From NCBI RefSeq assembly GCF_000173735.1, contig NZ_ACCB01000007.1, forward strand, positions 1 through 64,000: 64,000 nt of DNA. Reading direction: 5' to 3'. The notes below the pieces were generated by a model that was given only the letters and a program-made list of their open reading frames with translations, had not been told where the DNA came from and made no database searches. How positions within the stretch are numbered: the first letter of the stretch is position 1; each line of letters opens with the position of its first letter. Below, piece by piece: positions 1 to 9,504 of the stretch. A program made the translations under genes and the position numbers. This DNA is from Yersinia aldovae ATCC 35236 (GTDB lineage: Bacteria > Pseudomonadota > Gammaproteobacteria > Enterobacterales > Enterobacteriaceae).

Positions 1-238
1 TCTATGAAACCCGGGTCTATTCACCATGACCTTTGGTACCGGTGAGAGTAGCCATCAGTGAATCCCTAAAAATTCCAGTATGCTATTGAGGATGCCATTA
101 ATGATTAGGTCGGGTTGTTTTCATTTGTACTGAATTGAAGTGTTTTTATATAACCTTTTGTTTTATAATTTAAAAATGGAACTCATTGTCCCGTATTGGA
201 ACTATTTTTAGCGGACTATCCTTCCGCCAAATTATAAC

Positions 239-268
239 CCCAGTCTTTGTAAAAAGACTGGGTTTTTT
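239..268 (+). terminator. Rho-independent terminator
   Basis: A perfect 10-bp stem (CCCAGTCTTT / AAAGACTGGG) with loop GTAA is followed by six T. It would end transcription entering from the left edge of the window. A short reading frame ending in a stop at 27-29 could be the tail of a gene that starts outside the window, but I cannot identify it. The rest of 1-310 holds no gene that I can support. The 674-aa gene ends at 311 on the opposite strand, so this hairpin may also serve convergent transcription. Confidence 0.8.
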
Positions 269-310
269 GCTTATGGCATTTTAGCGTTATATCGTCACTC
301 TACTGATTCA

Positions 311-2335
311 TTATTTGAATTTACTGAAAATGGAAGAGTCTTTAAATCCATTATCATGTTTGATCTTGCTTAACTGCACTTCTAAGGCGTCATTTTTATC
401 TAACTTTAGCGTGCGAATAGTGTCTCTCAATGTGGTGTAATCTTTTTCCATTTGCTTCCGATACAATCGGGCCTCTTGATTATCCTCAGGACAGTCTGCT
501 ATCCGAGATTGCAACAGGTTGAGTGCAGTACCTAGATCCTCTTTAAAATGAGTTGTAACAGCCTCGGCTCGGGGGCTTGCCGGCAATTTTATAAGCTCGC
601 TGGGGCCATTACTCAGCTGGGTTAGCGCATCTTCCCATGCATCCGGTTTCCTTATATTTGCCAGCAGTTCTCGTGCTTGAGTAAACACCGTATCTTGCTT
701 CTTCGACACTTCCAAATCAGCTTTGGCCGTCTTGAGAGCGGCCATCACATGTTCTTTCGCTGTGCCCTCCGACAACTGGCTAGCGCGAGCTTCTAGTTCA
801 GCCAATGCTGCGGCCATTTGAGGGTGATAGACCGCTTTGTCAATGTCGTCTTTTACCAACTTACATTTTTCGCCGATATCTATTAACTCATCACCTTTTT
901 TAGCTAATGCATTGATTCTATCCTGGAAGTTGTCCCGCTTTAGACAAAGGTTCAAGTTGCTATTTAGTGTGGTAAGTCGCTCGATATCTTCTTTAATGGC
1001 GAATTTATTTCCACTTTCATAGTGGTTGAGCCTGTTCTCAATTTGCTCCATGATTTCACGCTGCCTGATGACTTTGTTGGTGGGCTGCTGCGCATCGGCG
1101 GTAACACTGTAACTACCCGTTGAGAATAGGTGCTGCTGTTTGATCTGTTCCCAACAGTTGTCTAGTGCTACTGACAACGGCCCGTTGTCCTCCTGCACCA
1201 TTATGTCTCTGATACTGAGAAAAAGTTCCACCGGAAATTCCGAAGAATCTTTAATTCGTGCTTGCAAATCGGCCATCATGTGAGCCAGCCGCAATTGTGG
1301 GCGAACGTCTGCAATGCGTTTACGGTCAGTTTCACTAAATAATGTTTGGGTTCCGGGGAGGGCCGCTTCCAGGTAGCTCATCTCAGTATTGATTTCTGTT
1401 TTGTTCAGTGGCTGCAGTGCTACCTGCTCTAGCTTTTCACTCCATTTTTCCACCACTGCGTTGACAAAAGTATGATTTATCTTCTCGAAGAGGCTTTGTT
1501 GCTTATCTCTCCGTTGGTTTAGCTTATCAAGCGCATTATCAATGCATTTATCATTTGCGGTTACTGGCGTATCTGGCGGCGACCTTAGTGCTTGCAGATT
1601 GGCAACAAGCTGCTGACATTGATATACCTGTTCGAGTTGCTTGTCGAACTCGGTATTGTTATACATGTTGGTGTGCAAGAACTCATGGCACAAGTTAAGT
1701 TCTTTGACAACGCTTATGCTGTGTTGATTGGCTAATTTGGCGACAGAATCAAAAGCAACTCTATTACCGTTGGCCTCAAGAACCTCGGGGTTCAATTGGA
1801 ATGTTCCCGCATGAGTTTTCCCCTCGCTATCAACGTGGTCAATCATGTAAGTCGATACAATACTGGCGAGGATGCCTGTATTGAGTGGGGTATTTGAGCA
1901 CGCAATGTCGGGGATTTGGTGCGCATCAATGGTGAGGGTTAATTTGATTAAGTCCGCATTCTGCATGTGACTTGAATGGCTGCTCTCGTTGTGACTAGAT
2001 GCGTAATTGATGGCTAGCGTCATCTGGCGCGATTTATCACCATCCATCAATTGGAACAGATTTTCGAGGGCATTCCAGGTTGTTTCTATGGAACCAGGAT
2101 CGTCGACGGATTGTGCGGTTTTGCCCGCACCGTAAATTTTGTCGTAAATCTCACGCAATTGATCTTCTTTATCCACCAAACTCATGCCAGGCAAATGATT
2201 CAGCAATTTGATAAAGAAGTTTTTGAATGCGTCCCAGCCTTCCAGCTTAGTCGCACCTTTTAAATCGCCGGTTAACATGGAATGCAATTGTGTTTCGGTG
2301 ATGCTTGGCCCGTGGTCGATAATAGTCATACTCAT
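311..2335 (-). CDS. Candidate T3SS effector with STE-like N-terminus and HExxH motif
   Basis: A 674-aa protein not recognised from any named effector. The start at 2335 is chosen because GGAG lies six bases upstream; an in-frame ATG at 2353 lacks this. There is no signal peptide and no obvious membrane segment. Residues 34-41 read WDAFKNFF, which fits WxxFxxFF, the spacing of the WEK(I/M)xxFF translocation signal of Salmonella SPI-2 effectors. The same motif is at the same place in the two genes at 27827 and 29360. Residues 217-221 are HEFLH (HExxH), the core of zinc metalloproteases and reminiscent of the NleD-type effector family (M91). The C-terminal half is charged and appears largely helical. 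It lies 118 bp downstream of ssrB on the same strand, so it may be transcribed with ssrAB. The effector role is inferred from motif and location; protease activity is a weaker inference. Confidence 0.65.
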   Translation of the reverse strand: MSMTIIDHGPSITETQLHSMLTGDLKGATKLEGWDAFKNFFIKLLNHLPGMSLVDKEDQLREIYDKIYGAGKTAQSVDDPGSIETTWNALENLFQLMDGDKSRQMTLAINYASSHNESSHSSHMQNADLIKLTLTIDAHQIPDIACSNTPLNTGILASIVSTYMIDHVDSEGKTHAGTFQLNPEVLEANGNRVAFDSVAKLANQHSISVVKELNLCHEFLHTNMYNNTEFDKQLEQVYQCQQLVANLQALRSPPDTPVTANDKCIDNALDKLNQRRDKQQSLFEKINHTFVNAVVEKWSEKLEQVALQPLNKTEINTEMSYLEAALPGTQTLFSETDRKRIADVRPQLRLAHMMADLQARIKDSSEFPVELFLSIRDIMVQEDNGPLSVALDNCWEQIKQQHLFSTGSYSVTADAQQPTNKVIRQREIMEQIENRLNHYESGNKFAIKEDIERLTTLNSNLNLCLKRDNFQDRINALAKKGDELIDIGEKCKLVKDDIDKAVYHPQMAAALAELEARASQLSEGTAKEHVMAALKTAKADLEVSKKQDTVFTQARELLANIRKPDAWEDALTQLSNGPSELIKLPASPRAEAVTTHFKEDLGTALNLLQSRIADCPEDNQEARLYRKQMEKDYTTLRDTIRTLKLDKNDALEVQLSKIKHDNGFKDSSIFSKFK

Positions 2336-2452
2336 GATGTTCTCCAACTGCACATGGATAAAGAACTCATGCTATGAAAATGCCCAATAGGGAACTATCG
2401 GGTGAAAAATGGATACGCTCCCTCCCTGCAACAAGACTGACGGCATAACGCC

Positions 2453-3088
2453 TTAATCTGTCAAACCTAACCGACGCGAGCAGTTGAGCAACTCGGTGAC
2501 TTTATGTACGTTCAGTTTTCTCATGATATTTAGCCTATGGGTTTCTACGGTTTTTACGCTGATACATAACCGTTCACCAATCAGCCGGTTGGTATAGCCA
2601 TCGGCGATGAGCCTTAGGATCTGGCGTTCGCGCGGCGTGAGTATTTCTGCGCTTTCATTATTGACACTCAGCGCCAGATTAATCGCTTCGCGGTTGAGCG
2701 CAGGATCGACATAACGCTTATTCACCGCGACAGTTTGCAGTGCAGCGAACAGCACCTGGCGACTGCTATTTTTCAATACATATCCCATCGCGCCTGCCGC
2801 CAGTGTTCGTATGGCCATAAACTCCTCCATATGCGCGGTGTAAGCCAAAATGGCCATTTGCGGCCAGCGACAGCGCAGTTGTGGAATAAGGTCTAATCCG
2901 TTAATACCGGGCAACCCGAGATCAAGCACCACAATGTCGGGTTGATGAATGCGACAGGCATTGTAGACCTCAAGGCCATCATCAATATGCGCGATAATAC
3001 GAAAGCGCGGGTAAGGAGAGAGCAGGCTGATAATGCCGTTGATGATCAGCTCGTGATCGTCGACCAACAGAATTTTATGATCGTGCAT
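2453..3088 (-). CDS. ssrB: Response regulator SsrB-like (NarL/LuxR family)
   Basis: A 211-aa two-component response regulator. It has an N-terminal receiver with phospho-acceptor Asp56 in VVLDLGLPG and acidic DD near residues 10-11. A C-terminal LuxR-type helix-turn-helix begins at about residue 145 (LTPRERQILRLIADG ... VKTVETHR). AGAGGAAG precedes the ATG. It sits 43 bp after ssrA on the same strand, as in Salmonella SPI-2, so it is the expected activator of the adjacent secretion genes. The size matches Salmonella SsrB (212 aa). Its DNA sites cannot be placed confidently by eye. Confidence 0.93.
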   Translation of the reverse strand: MHDHKILLVDDHELIINGIISLLSPYPRFRIIAHIDDGLEVYNACRIHQPDIVVLDLGLPGINGLDLIPQLRCRWPQMAILAYTAHMEEFMAIRTLAAGAMGYVLKNSSRQVLFAALQTVAVNKRYVDPALNREAINLALSVNNESAEILTPRERQILRLIADGYTNRLIGERLCISVKTVETHRLNIMRKLNVHKVTELLNCSRRLGLTD

Positions 3089-3131
3089 GTTAACTTCCTC
3101 TTAATAAAAAGCGGCCGTTGCGAAGGCCGGC

Positions 3132-5882
3132 CTAAGCACCCAAAGACAAATCTAACGCATGGCGTAGCTCGGTGACCTCTTCCACCGCTAATGGCAGCCC
3201 GTGTTGTACTCGGTTTTCCATATCAATCACGCTGCACACTAGCGGGCTAAGCCCTGCCTGGCCAAGGCAGCCTTTTAAGGTGTGCAGCAGCGCGGAGGTT
3301 TGCTCCTTATTGTTCAGATGTTGTTCAAGTTCTCCTAGCAGCGTATGCAGGGCACGGTGGATCTTTTGTCGCATTCCGACGTCATCAATCAGCAGCAACG
3401 CACGACCAAGCAGGCAGTCTTGCTCTTGCAGCGGAATATCGCGCTGAAGTTGATATTCCGCAGCGATGCTGATCCCATCGGCTAACTGTGCCAGCGTGAC
3501 CGGTTTGGTTAGGTAGTGCTGCATTCCTGCCCGTTTGCAGCGGGCAATCTCCTCCGGTGCGGTGTTGGCAGACAGCGCCATAATCATGCAGGCGGGATCT
3601 TGGTTATTTACATCATTTCGCCACCGTTGAGCACACTCCATCCCGTCCATCGTCGGCATTCGAATGTCCATCAGCACCAAATCAAAGCGCTGCTGTTGGC
3701 CTTGAATTAACGCTTCTTTCGCGTTGGCGGCGACGGTGACATCCTGTTCAAGAGACGCCAGCATCATGCCAATAATGTCCCGGTTGATGGCAGCGTCATC
3801 CACCAACAGAATGCGTAACCGCCAGGGCTGAACTGGCAGAAGTTCGGCCTCATTATCTATTTCACCGGAGAGGGCATGAACCGCTGTTTCACGTAGCTTT
3901 CCTGGCAGGAAGCACAGGTCTTCAGCTGAAAATGCGTTTTCCTGCTGTGCTATCTCACAACAAATTCCCCACGCTGATAATTGGCGATGCAGGGCCAACG
4001 GTGCGGCAACCTCCCCACTCAATGGTGTCGGTTCACGATGAGGCCCCAAAGGAAGAAGAAATGAGATACAGGTACCCAGGCCGGAAGAGCTATGCAGCTC
4101 CAGCCAGCCGCCCATCATTTTCGCCAAATTAGAGGCAATAGTCAGCCCCAGCCCGGTGCCCTGAATATGTCCCTGGCTTTGGAAGAAGGGTTCAAAAACT
4201 GCTTTTTGATCGGCGAGCGAGATGCCGTGCCCGCTGTCGCTGACGGCAAAAATCAGCCGATCATTACAGCGCTTAACAGTGAGACAAATACCGCCATTTT
4301 CAGTGAATTTAAGCGCATTTCCCAACAGGTTTACCAGAATTTGCCGCAAACGCATACCGTCGACCTCAAGGTGCAGTGGTACTTTGTGGCCCACAAATGT
4401 TTTTAGCGCCAGACCTTTAGTTTGCCCCAGCCCTTGAATGGTATGCATTGCTTGATCCAGCAACGGCAACAGGGGCGTTTCCTCAACGTGCAATGAGAGT
4501 TGCCCCGATTCGATCCGCGAAAAATCGAGTAAGTTATTGATAATGCCGAGTAAGGAGAGCGTACATTGGCTGGCGGTATTTGCCAGCCGAGACTGTTTAT
4601 CACTCATCGGTGTCATCTGTAACAGTTCCAGCGCGCCCAGAACGCCGCTAAGTGGTGTGCGTAATTCATGGCTAATGGTGGTCAGATGGCTGCTTTTGCG
4701 CTTGTTGGCCTGTTCAGCCTGCTGTTTGGCAAGGGTGAGTTCTCGCGTGCGTTCAGCAACGGTGTTTTCCAAGTTGTCGTACTGGGTACGTAGGGTATCG
4801 AGCAGTAAATTATAAGCGTGGGCAATACTACCTAATTCATCCTGACGGTTTTCTGGCAATCGTGCAGATAGTGAGTTTGGCCCTGTTTTGGCGATGATAT
4901 CGACAAAATCCCACAGCGGACGCGCCAGATAACGATGCAGTAGCCAGAACAGCATAATTGCCAGCAGCAACAGCGTGGTGAGTGCAAAAGGTAACTGGCT
5001 TACCACAATGCCCAGCATCCGTTTTATCACGCCGCGAGTCGGGTACAAAATCACCTGCTGCCAGCCGGGGCCTTTCAGTTGGCTGCGCAGCACAAGGTAA
5101 CCGGGAATTTGCTGCCATCCATCGCGTAGCGTGGTCTTGAGCAACAACGTCTGAAGGTCTTTGGCTTCATGTGCTGGCAGGTGGGAGAAGGGCAGGATCT
5201 GATTGTGTTGATCTAGCCAAAGGCTGATGTCGCTATCTGAAACGGGGTTACCGTAAGAGAGTAAATCGTTTAATTTTACCGTTAGCCCAGTAAGCACTTC
5301 ATGAGGGCCAGCCGCTGCGATCGAGATGCTCCAGCCAGTACCCGCAATGTACTCTGGTTTCCCCCAAAACAGATTGTCATGGGTTGCCCGCAACGGAAGC
5401 TGCCCCAGTTCGGTCTGGCGGCGGGTGAAATAGTCAGCCGAGTGTTCGCGCGGTGGTAGCAGGGAGAGGCCAAAGCGCCGATCGAGAATAAAGCTATCGA
5501 GGTAGTAGGTTTGACCTGCGGTGCCATAAACCTGGATAAAGCTTAGGTCTTGAGCTTGTTTATCTTGCGGAGTACATATGCTTGAATCAATAGGGAAATA
5601 GCGGCTTTCGCTCTTTGCGGCCAATGCAGCGTCTACCGGAACGTAATGATAAAGACCATAGCTGTGTGCCAGTGCCTGAGCATCACGTTCAGCCCCCTCA
5701 AATCGATGATTGCTCAATCCCACTCTTAGATTCGAGATATGCGATAAATCTTCGAGCAAGCGCTGACGGTTTTGGTTTAATGAAACATAAGTGGTAGAGA
5801 ATATAGTGATAAGCCAAATGGTTAGCAGGCCAATTGAGATAAAAAGCGTTAGTTTACCCACTAAGGAATGCTGTGTTTTCAT
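3132..5882 (-). CDS. ssrA: Hybrid sensor histidine kinase SsrA-like
   Basis: A 916-aa tripartite sensor kinase, close to the 920 aa of Salmonella SsrA. A first membrane helix spans about residues 9-31, followed by a large periplasmic sensor region and a second helix near 295-315. A HAMP segment, a phosphorylated His405 (ISHELRTPL) and an ATPase domain (NLLGNALKFTENG, GTGLGL) follow. Then come a receiver with Asp739 (LVLMDIRMP) and a C-terminal HPt domain with His867 (LLHTLKGC). It is divergent from ssaB with a 228-bp AT-rich gap, exactly the SPI-2 arrangement. It should phosphorylate SsrB and so control the T3SS. Confidence 0.93.
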   Translation of the reverse strand: MKTQHSLVGKLTLFISIGLLTIWLITIFSTTYVSLNQNRQRLLEDLSHISNLRVGLSNHRFEGAERDAQALAHSYGLYHYVPVDAALAAKSESRYFPIDSSICTPQDKQAQDLSFIQVYGTAGQTYYLDSFILDRRFGLSLLPPREHSADYFTRRQTELGQLPLRATHDNLFWGKPEYIAGTGWSISIAAAGPHEVLTGLTVKLNDLLSYGNPVSDSDISLWLDQHNQILPFSHLPAHEAKDLQTLLLKTTLRDGWQQIPGYLVLRSQLKGPGWQQVILYPTRGVIKRMLGIVVSQLPFALTTLLLLAIMLFWLLHRYLARPLWDFVDIIAKTGPNSLSARLPENRQDELGSIAHAYNLLLDTLRTQYDNLENTVAERTRELTLAKQQAEQANKRKSSHLTTISHELRTPLSGVLGALELLQMTPMSDKQSRLANTASQCTLSLLGIINNLLDFSRIESGQLSLHVEETPLLPLLDQAMHTIQGLGQTKGLALKTFVGHKVPLHLEVDGMRLRQILVNLLGNALKFTENGGICLTVKRCNDRLIFAVSDSGHGISLADQKAVFEPFFQSQGHIQGTGLGLTIASNLAKMMGGWLELHSSSGLGTCISFLLPLGPHREPTPLSGEVAAPLALHRQLSAWGICCEIAQQENAFSAEDLCFLPGKLRETAVHALSGEIDNEAELLPVQPWRLRILLVDDAAINRDIIGMMLASLEQDVTVAANAKEALIQGQQQRFDLVLMDIRMPTMDGMECAQRWRNDVNNQDPACMIMALSANTAPEEIARCKRAGMQHYLTKPVTLAQLADGISIAAEYQLQRDIPLQEQDCLLGRALLLIDDVGMRQKIHRALHTLLGELEQHLNNKEQTSALLHTLKGCLGQAGLSPLVCSVIDMENRVQHGLPLAVEEVTELRHALDLSLGA

Positions 5883-6110
5883 TGTTTTTATCCTTAGAAA
5901 AAGCCCCTAAATGAAATGCCGCAGTCTGTATGATGAATTAAATAAGATTAGCTAAGTATAAAAATAGTAATAAATACTGAGGTAATTATTTAATTAATTT
6001 GTAAGGGGATATAATGACAAGCCTGTGGTAAATGGTAATCAGGTCTTTTACTGATGTACGCCTAAGGGTTTTCCACTGAGTATGACTTTGCTATTTAGGA
6101 GGTCGTATCG
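5883..6110. promoter_or_regulatory. Divergent ssrA / ssaB promoter region
   Basis: An AT-rich gap between two divergent genes that must hold the ssrA promoter and the promoter of the ssaB-C-D-E operon. I cannot assign individual -35/-10 boxes or SsrB sites with confidence. AGGAGG at 6098-6103 is the ribosome binding site for the ATG at 6111. Confidence 0.45.
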
Positions 6111-6507
6111 ATGCTTAATAAAATTAAAAAAAATCCCTCTATTGGGTGACGTACATATTTCAAGCGCAGATGGAACGGTATTGATGAAAACTGAGGGCCG
6201 GGCGGCGCGTGGATATTTATGTACGCATTCTTTCGTTCTGGCTATTTTTATTGACACTCTCGAAAACTTCCCTCAGGAAGCTGTGAGATATATCACGTTA
6301 CTGCTGGCAGGCTGCCCAGGTATCCATGATTACTCATTGCAGTTGTCATCGGAAGGGGGGGGGTTATGTTGTTATTATGACAAAAATATGACTGCTGAAA
6401 TAATGGCCGCAGAAATTGAGAAACATTTAGCTTTAACGAGATATTTAGCGAGCAGACTCTCTTGTTATCAACGTTATGATAGGCGAGGGAACGATGAAGT
6501 TAAATAA
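6111..6507 (+). CDS. ssaB: SsaB/SpiC-like T3SS protein, apparent frameshift in an A8 run
   Basis: A homologue of Salmonella SsaB (SpiC), a small protein of the SPI-2 gatekeeper complex that controls the switch from translocator to effector secretion. The diagnostic match is at the C-terminal end (HDYSLQLSSEGG ... AAEIEKHLALT). An ideal AGGAGG site lies seven bases before the ATG at 6111, but this frame hits a stop at 6147-6149. Removing one A from the A8 run at 6126-6133 gives MLNKIKKIPLLGD and continues to the stop at 6507, a 131-aa product close to the usual length. As written, the only in-frame start is the ATG at 6082, which places the Shine-Dalgarno inside the gene. The product depends on a slip or on a sequence error. 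It overlaps ssaC by 14 bases. Confidence 0.85.
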
Positions 6508-7981
6508 AGCAATAATTCTTCCAGCGATGTTTTTCAGTATCATGACACATAGCCAAACATTAACCTGGAAAGGAAACGATTTTTCGTTACGGGCGCGAAA
6601 AATTCCGCTATCGGCGGTTTTACAAAATCTTGCGGAAAACTACGATACGCAGGTCATTATTGATCCCTCGATCACTGATGTATTTAGTGGGGTGATCGCA
6701 AGTGCGCCACCGGTCGATATTTTAAATAGAATTTCAACACAATATAATCTGGCGACTTATCTGGATGGTAACACGTTGTTTATTTACCCGTCGTCACAAG
6801 TGACACACCGTGTCATTACGCTAAACGCGCTGCCTGCCAGCTCTTTCATTCGCTATTTGCAAAAACGTGACGTACCGGCGCGTAATAGCTGCGAGGTGCG
6901 CAGCATTCCCAGTGTCAACGCGCTAGATATCAGTGGTGTTCCCGCCTGCCTGTCACGCATCACGCAACTAGCCTCAATGTTGGACGGTGAAATAACCAAG
7001 CGACAAGACGATGCGGTGAGTTTAACCGTCTATCCCCTTAAATATGCCACCGCCGTTGATGATCGCTACCAGTACCGAGACCAGACGGTCGTGGTACCAG
7101 GAATCGTCAGTGTGCTGCGTGATATGAACCGTGGTAGCGCCCCCACCACCAACACCAGTTCCCCCGCGACACAGGGGCTACCGATGTTTTCGGCTGATCC
7201 ACGCCAAAATGCGGTCATCGTGCGTGACCGCTCGGTCAATATGGCAGGCTACCGCAAGCTCATCAGTGAACTCGATCAACGCCCACAGATGATTGAAATC
7301 TCAGTGACGATTATCGACGTCGATGCTGGGGATATCAGTCAACTTGGCATTGACTGGAGTGCCGCGGTTTCTATGGGCGGCGGTACGCTCTCTTTTAATG
7401 GTCCCGATAGTAATACCGGAGGCGGCTTTTCCACTGTTATCAGTAATACACCCAGTTTTATGGCGCGTCTGGTCGCACTGGAGAAAAACTCTCATGCATA
7501 CATTTTATCGCAGCCGTCGGTGGTTACGCTGAATAACATTCAGGCGGTATTGGATAAAAATATCACTTTTTACACCAAGCTTGAGGGCGACAAAGTGGCT
7601 AAATTGGAATCGATCACCACCGGATCGTTGTTGCGGGTAACCCCCCGTTTGCTGGAGGATAAAGGTAAGCAAAACATCATGCTGAGCCTCAATATTCAGG
7701 ACGGCCAGCAAAATGCGCCGATCAGTCAAAGCGAGCCACTACCACAGGTACAAAACTCCGAAATAGCTTCGCAGGCCACGCTACAAGCGGGGCAAAGCCT
7801 GCTGTTGGGCGGATTTAAACAAGATAAACAGGTGCAGGTGCAAAATAAGATCCCACTGCTGGGGGATATCCCCATTATTGGCCATCTGTTCCGCAGTGAT
7901 ATTAATCAAACCAATAGCGTCATTCGCTTGTTCTTAATTAAGGCCACGGTCGCCGCTAACAGCGAAAATAATCATGGATAG
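6494..7981 (+). CDS. ssaC: T3SS outer-membrane secretin SctC (SsaC/SpiA)
   Basis: A 495-aa secretin. The start is the ATG at 6494 with GAGGGA upstream, and residues 1-22 form a signal peptide (MKLNKAIILPAMFFSIMTHSQT). N-terminal N0/N1 and N3 periplasmic domains precede the secretin domain (QKMIEISV-like region near residue 265, SQPSVVTLNN, ITTGSLLRVTPRL, LLLGGFKQ, IPLLGDIPIIGHLF). It builds the outer-membrane ring through which the needle exits. Length and sequence match Salmonella SpiA (497 aa). It overlaps both ssaB and ssaD, so the first four genes are one operon. Confidence 0.95.
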   Translation: MKLNKAIILPAMFFSIMTHSQTLTWKGNDFSLRARKIPLSAVLQNLAENYDTQVIIDPSITDVFSGVIASAPPVDILNRISTQYNLATYLDGNTLFIYPSSQVTHRVITLNALPASSFIRYLQKRDVPARNSCEVRSIPSVNALDISGVPACLSRITQLASMLDGEITKRQDDAVSLTVYPLKYATAVDDRYQYRDQTVVVPGIVSVLRDMNRGSAPTTNTSSPATQGLPMFSADPRQNAVIVRDRSVNMAGYRKLISELDQRPQMIEISVTIIDVDAGDISQLGIDWSAAVSMGGGTLSFNGPDSNTGGGFSTVISNTPSFMARLVALEKNSHAYILSQPSVVTLNNIQAVLDKNITFYTKLEGDKVAKLESITTGSLLRVTPRLLEDKGKQNIMLSLNIQDGQQNAPISQSEPLPQVQNSEIASQATLQAGQSLLLGGFKQDKQVQVQNKIPLLGDIPIIGHLFRSDINQTNSVIRLFLIKATVAANSENNHG

Positions 7982-9164
7982 CGAGTGGAAAATTCGGCTC
8001 CTCGGCGGCGTTCTTCATGGGCGTGAGGTGTGGCTGTCTGATGGTCAGCTCTCGGTGGGGGAACGAGGCTGCGATCTTTGTATACCGCTTGATAATGAAG
8101 GCAAAGTCATACTGTCAGCGATGAATGGGCAACTGTTTATTGATGCAGGAAATGCCATCGTGCGGGTGAATGGCCGCCGACACAAACGCGGGTCACCTTT
8201 ACCCGCAGAAGGGATATTGCAGACTTTCGGGCTGGCAATGGCTTTCGGCAACCAAAACGCTAATTTATCAACCTATCAACTGCGTTCCGGCTCGCCCGTT
8301 TTTTTGTGGCTGATGGCGCTGGTATTGGTGCTGCTGGTGGGGGTTTCTGGCGTGGTGTTTTGGATAAGCAATACTGCCGTACCACCGCAGAGTATCGCGA
8401 CACGGGTTAACGTGCTGCTGCGACAAACAGGGCTGACGCAAACCAAGGTCAGTTGGGGTCAGGATGGCACGCTGCAACTATCAGGTTACTGTCAAAACAG
8501 CGCATCGCTGCAAACGGCACGCTTAAAACTCGAGTCATGGGGGGTATTGTACCGCGACAATGTGGTATGCACCGACCAATTAATCAGAGACGTGCGTGAT
8601 GTGCTCACCCAGGCTGGGTATGCCGATGCGCAGGTGACCAGCTTCGCGCCAGGGGAGGTGCGGATCAGGGCTGATATCACGATGGGAAAACGCTGGGCGG
8701 CAATTCAACCGTTGCTGGCTGAACTGCCGGGGTTAACACATTGGCAAATTAACAATCCCCACGAGGCTCAGGGTAAGGCCATTATTGATGCATTAATACA
8801 AAATGGATTGGCAGGAAGCGTTAGTGTCACGCCGGTAGGTCAGGCGTTTGTGATGAGTGGCGTGCTTAATGCGCCGCAGCAGCAAATCTTTAATCAGCTG
8901 TTTGACCACATCCGCGAACAGTATCCCGGTATCGCACTGAGCTACCAGAATGTTTCAGCCTCAAGCGAGGGCAGCCAACGATTTCCATCGCCTATTGCCG
9001 CGATAGTGCATGGTCGGCAGGGGATCTACCTGGTATTGGAAGACAGGGAGCGGTTAAGAATAGGCAGCCAGCTCCCTGATGGCAGCGAGGTGGTCGCCCT
9101 AAACGACCATGCGGTGGCGCTCAAATACCAAGGGTCATTGATTAACTATCCCTTTAATTTTTGA
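7974..9164 (+). CDS. ssaD: T3SS inner-membrane ring protein SctD (SsaD/SpiB)
   Basis: A 396-aa SctD family protein (Salmonella SsaD is 403 aa). It has an N-terminal cytoplasmic FHA-like domain (about residues 1-100), one membrane helix near 105-130 (FLWLMALVLVLLVGVSGVVFW) and a periplasmic part with BON/ring-building repeats. With SctJ it forms the inner-membrane rings of the basal body. The ATG overlaps the ssaC stop by eight bases. Confidence 0.93.
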   Translation: MDSEWKIRLLGGVLHGREVWLSDGQLSVGERGCDLCIPLDNEGKVILSAMNGQLFIDAGNAIVRVNGRRHKRGSPLPAEGILQTFGLAMAFGNQNANLSTYQLRSGSPVFLWLMALVLVLLVGVSGVVFWISNTAVPPQSIATRVNVLLRQTGLTQTKVSWGQDGTLQLSGYCQNSASLQTARLKLESWGVLYRDNVVCTDQLIRDVRDVLTQAGYADAQVTSFAPGEVRIRADITMGKRWAAIQPLLAELPGLTHWQINNPHEAQGKAIIDALIQNGLAGSVSVTPVGQAFVMSGVLNAPQQQIFNQLFDHIREQYPGIALSYQNVSASSEGSQRFPSPIAAIVHGRQGIYLVLEDRERLRIGSQLPDGSEVVALNDHAVALKYQGSLINYPFNF

Positions 9165-9176
9165 GTGGAGAATATC

Positions 9177-9413
9177 ATGCCAACGCTAACTGATTTAGAA
9201 GATAGCCTACGCGATTCAGATGAACAAACCAAAGAACGCTTAATGGCATTAGCCGCTGTATACCATCGGCTGATAATTGCGATGCAGGGGCCAACTAGCC
9301 CAGAGCAATATCAGCAGTTCACCTTATTGTTGGAAGCGGTCATTCAGGCCGAAGATATTATCAACGTGATTTACTTTCGATATCATAATCACCGAATAAA
9401 TATCACTGAATAA
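9177..9413 (+). CDS. ssaE: T3SS chaperone SctE-like (SsaE)
   Basis: A small 78-aa cytoplasmic protein matching Salmonella SsaE (80 aa), notably QYQQFTLLLEAVIQAEDIIN followed by IYFRYHN. SsaE is a chaperone associated with translocon secretion. The ATG at 9177 is preferred over a GTG at 9165 because GGAG lies at 9167-9170. It closes the ssaBCDE group; a 91-bp gap with a likely promoter follows before sseA. Confidence 0.88.
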   Translation: MPTLTDLEDSLRDSDEQTKERLMALAAVYHRLIIAMQGPTSPEQYQQFTLLLEAVIQAEDIINVIYFRYHNHRINITE

Positions 9414-9504
9414 TTTTTAATGATAACTATCCAGTTATAAGTCCGGTCAGGGAAATAATGTTAAATCCCATGAGTTAACATGACGATTACGATGAGGTAG
9501 CGCT

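Noticed and set aside
211..227. Possible tRNA 3' end (GCGGA...TCCGC then CA)
   Set aside because: Only a 5-bp hairpin; no T-arm or anticodon arm could be found upstream.
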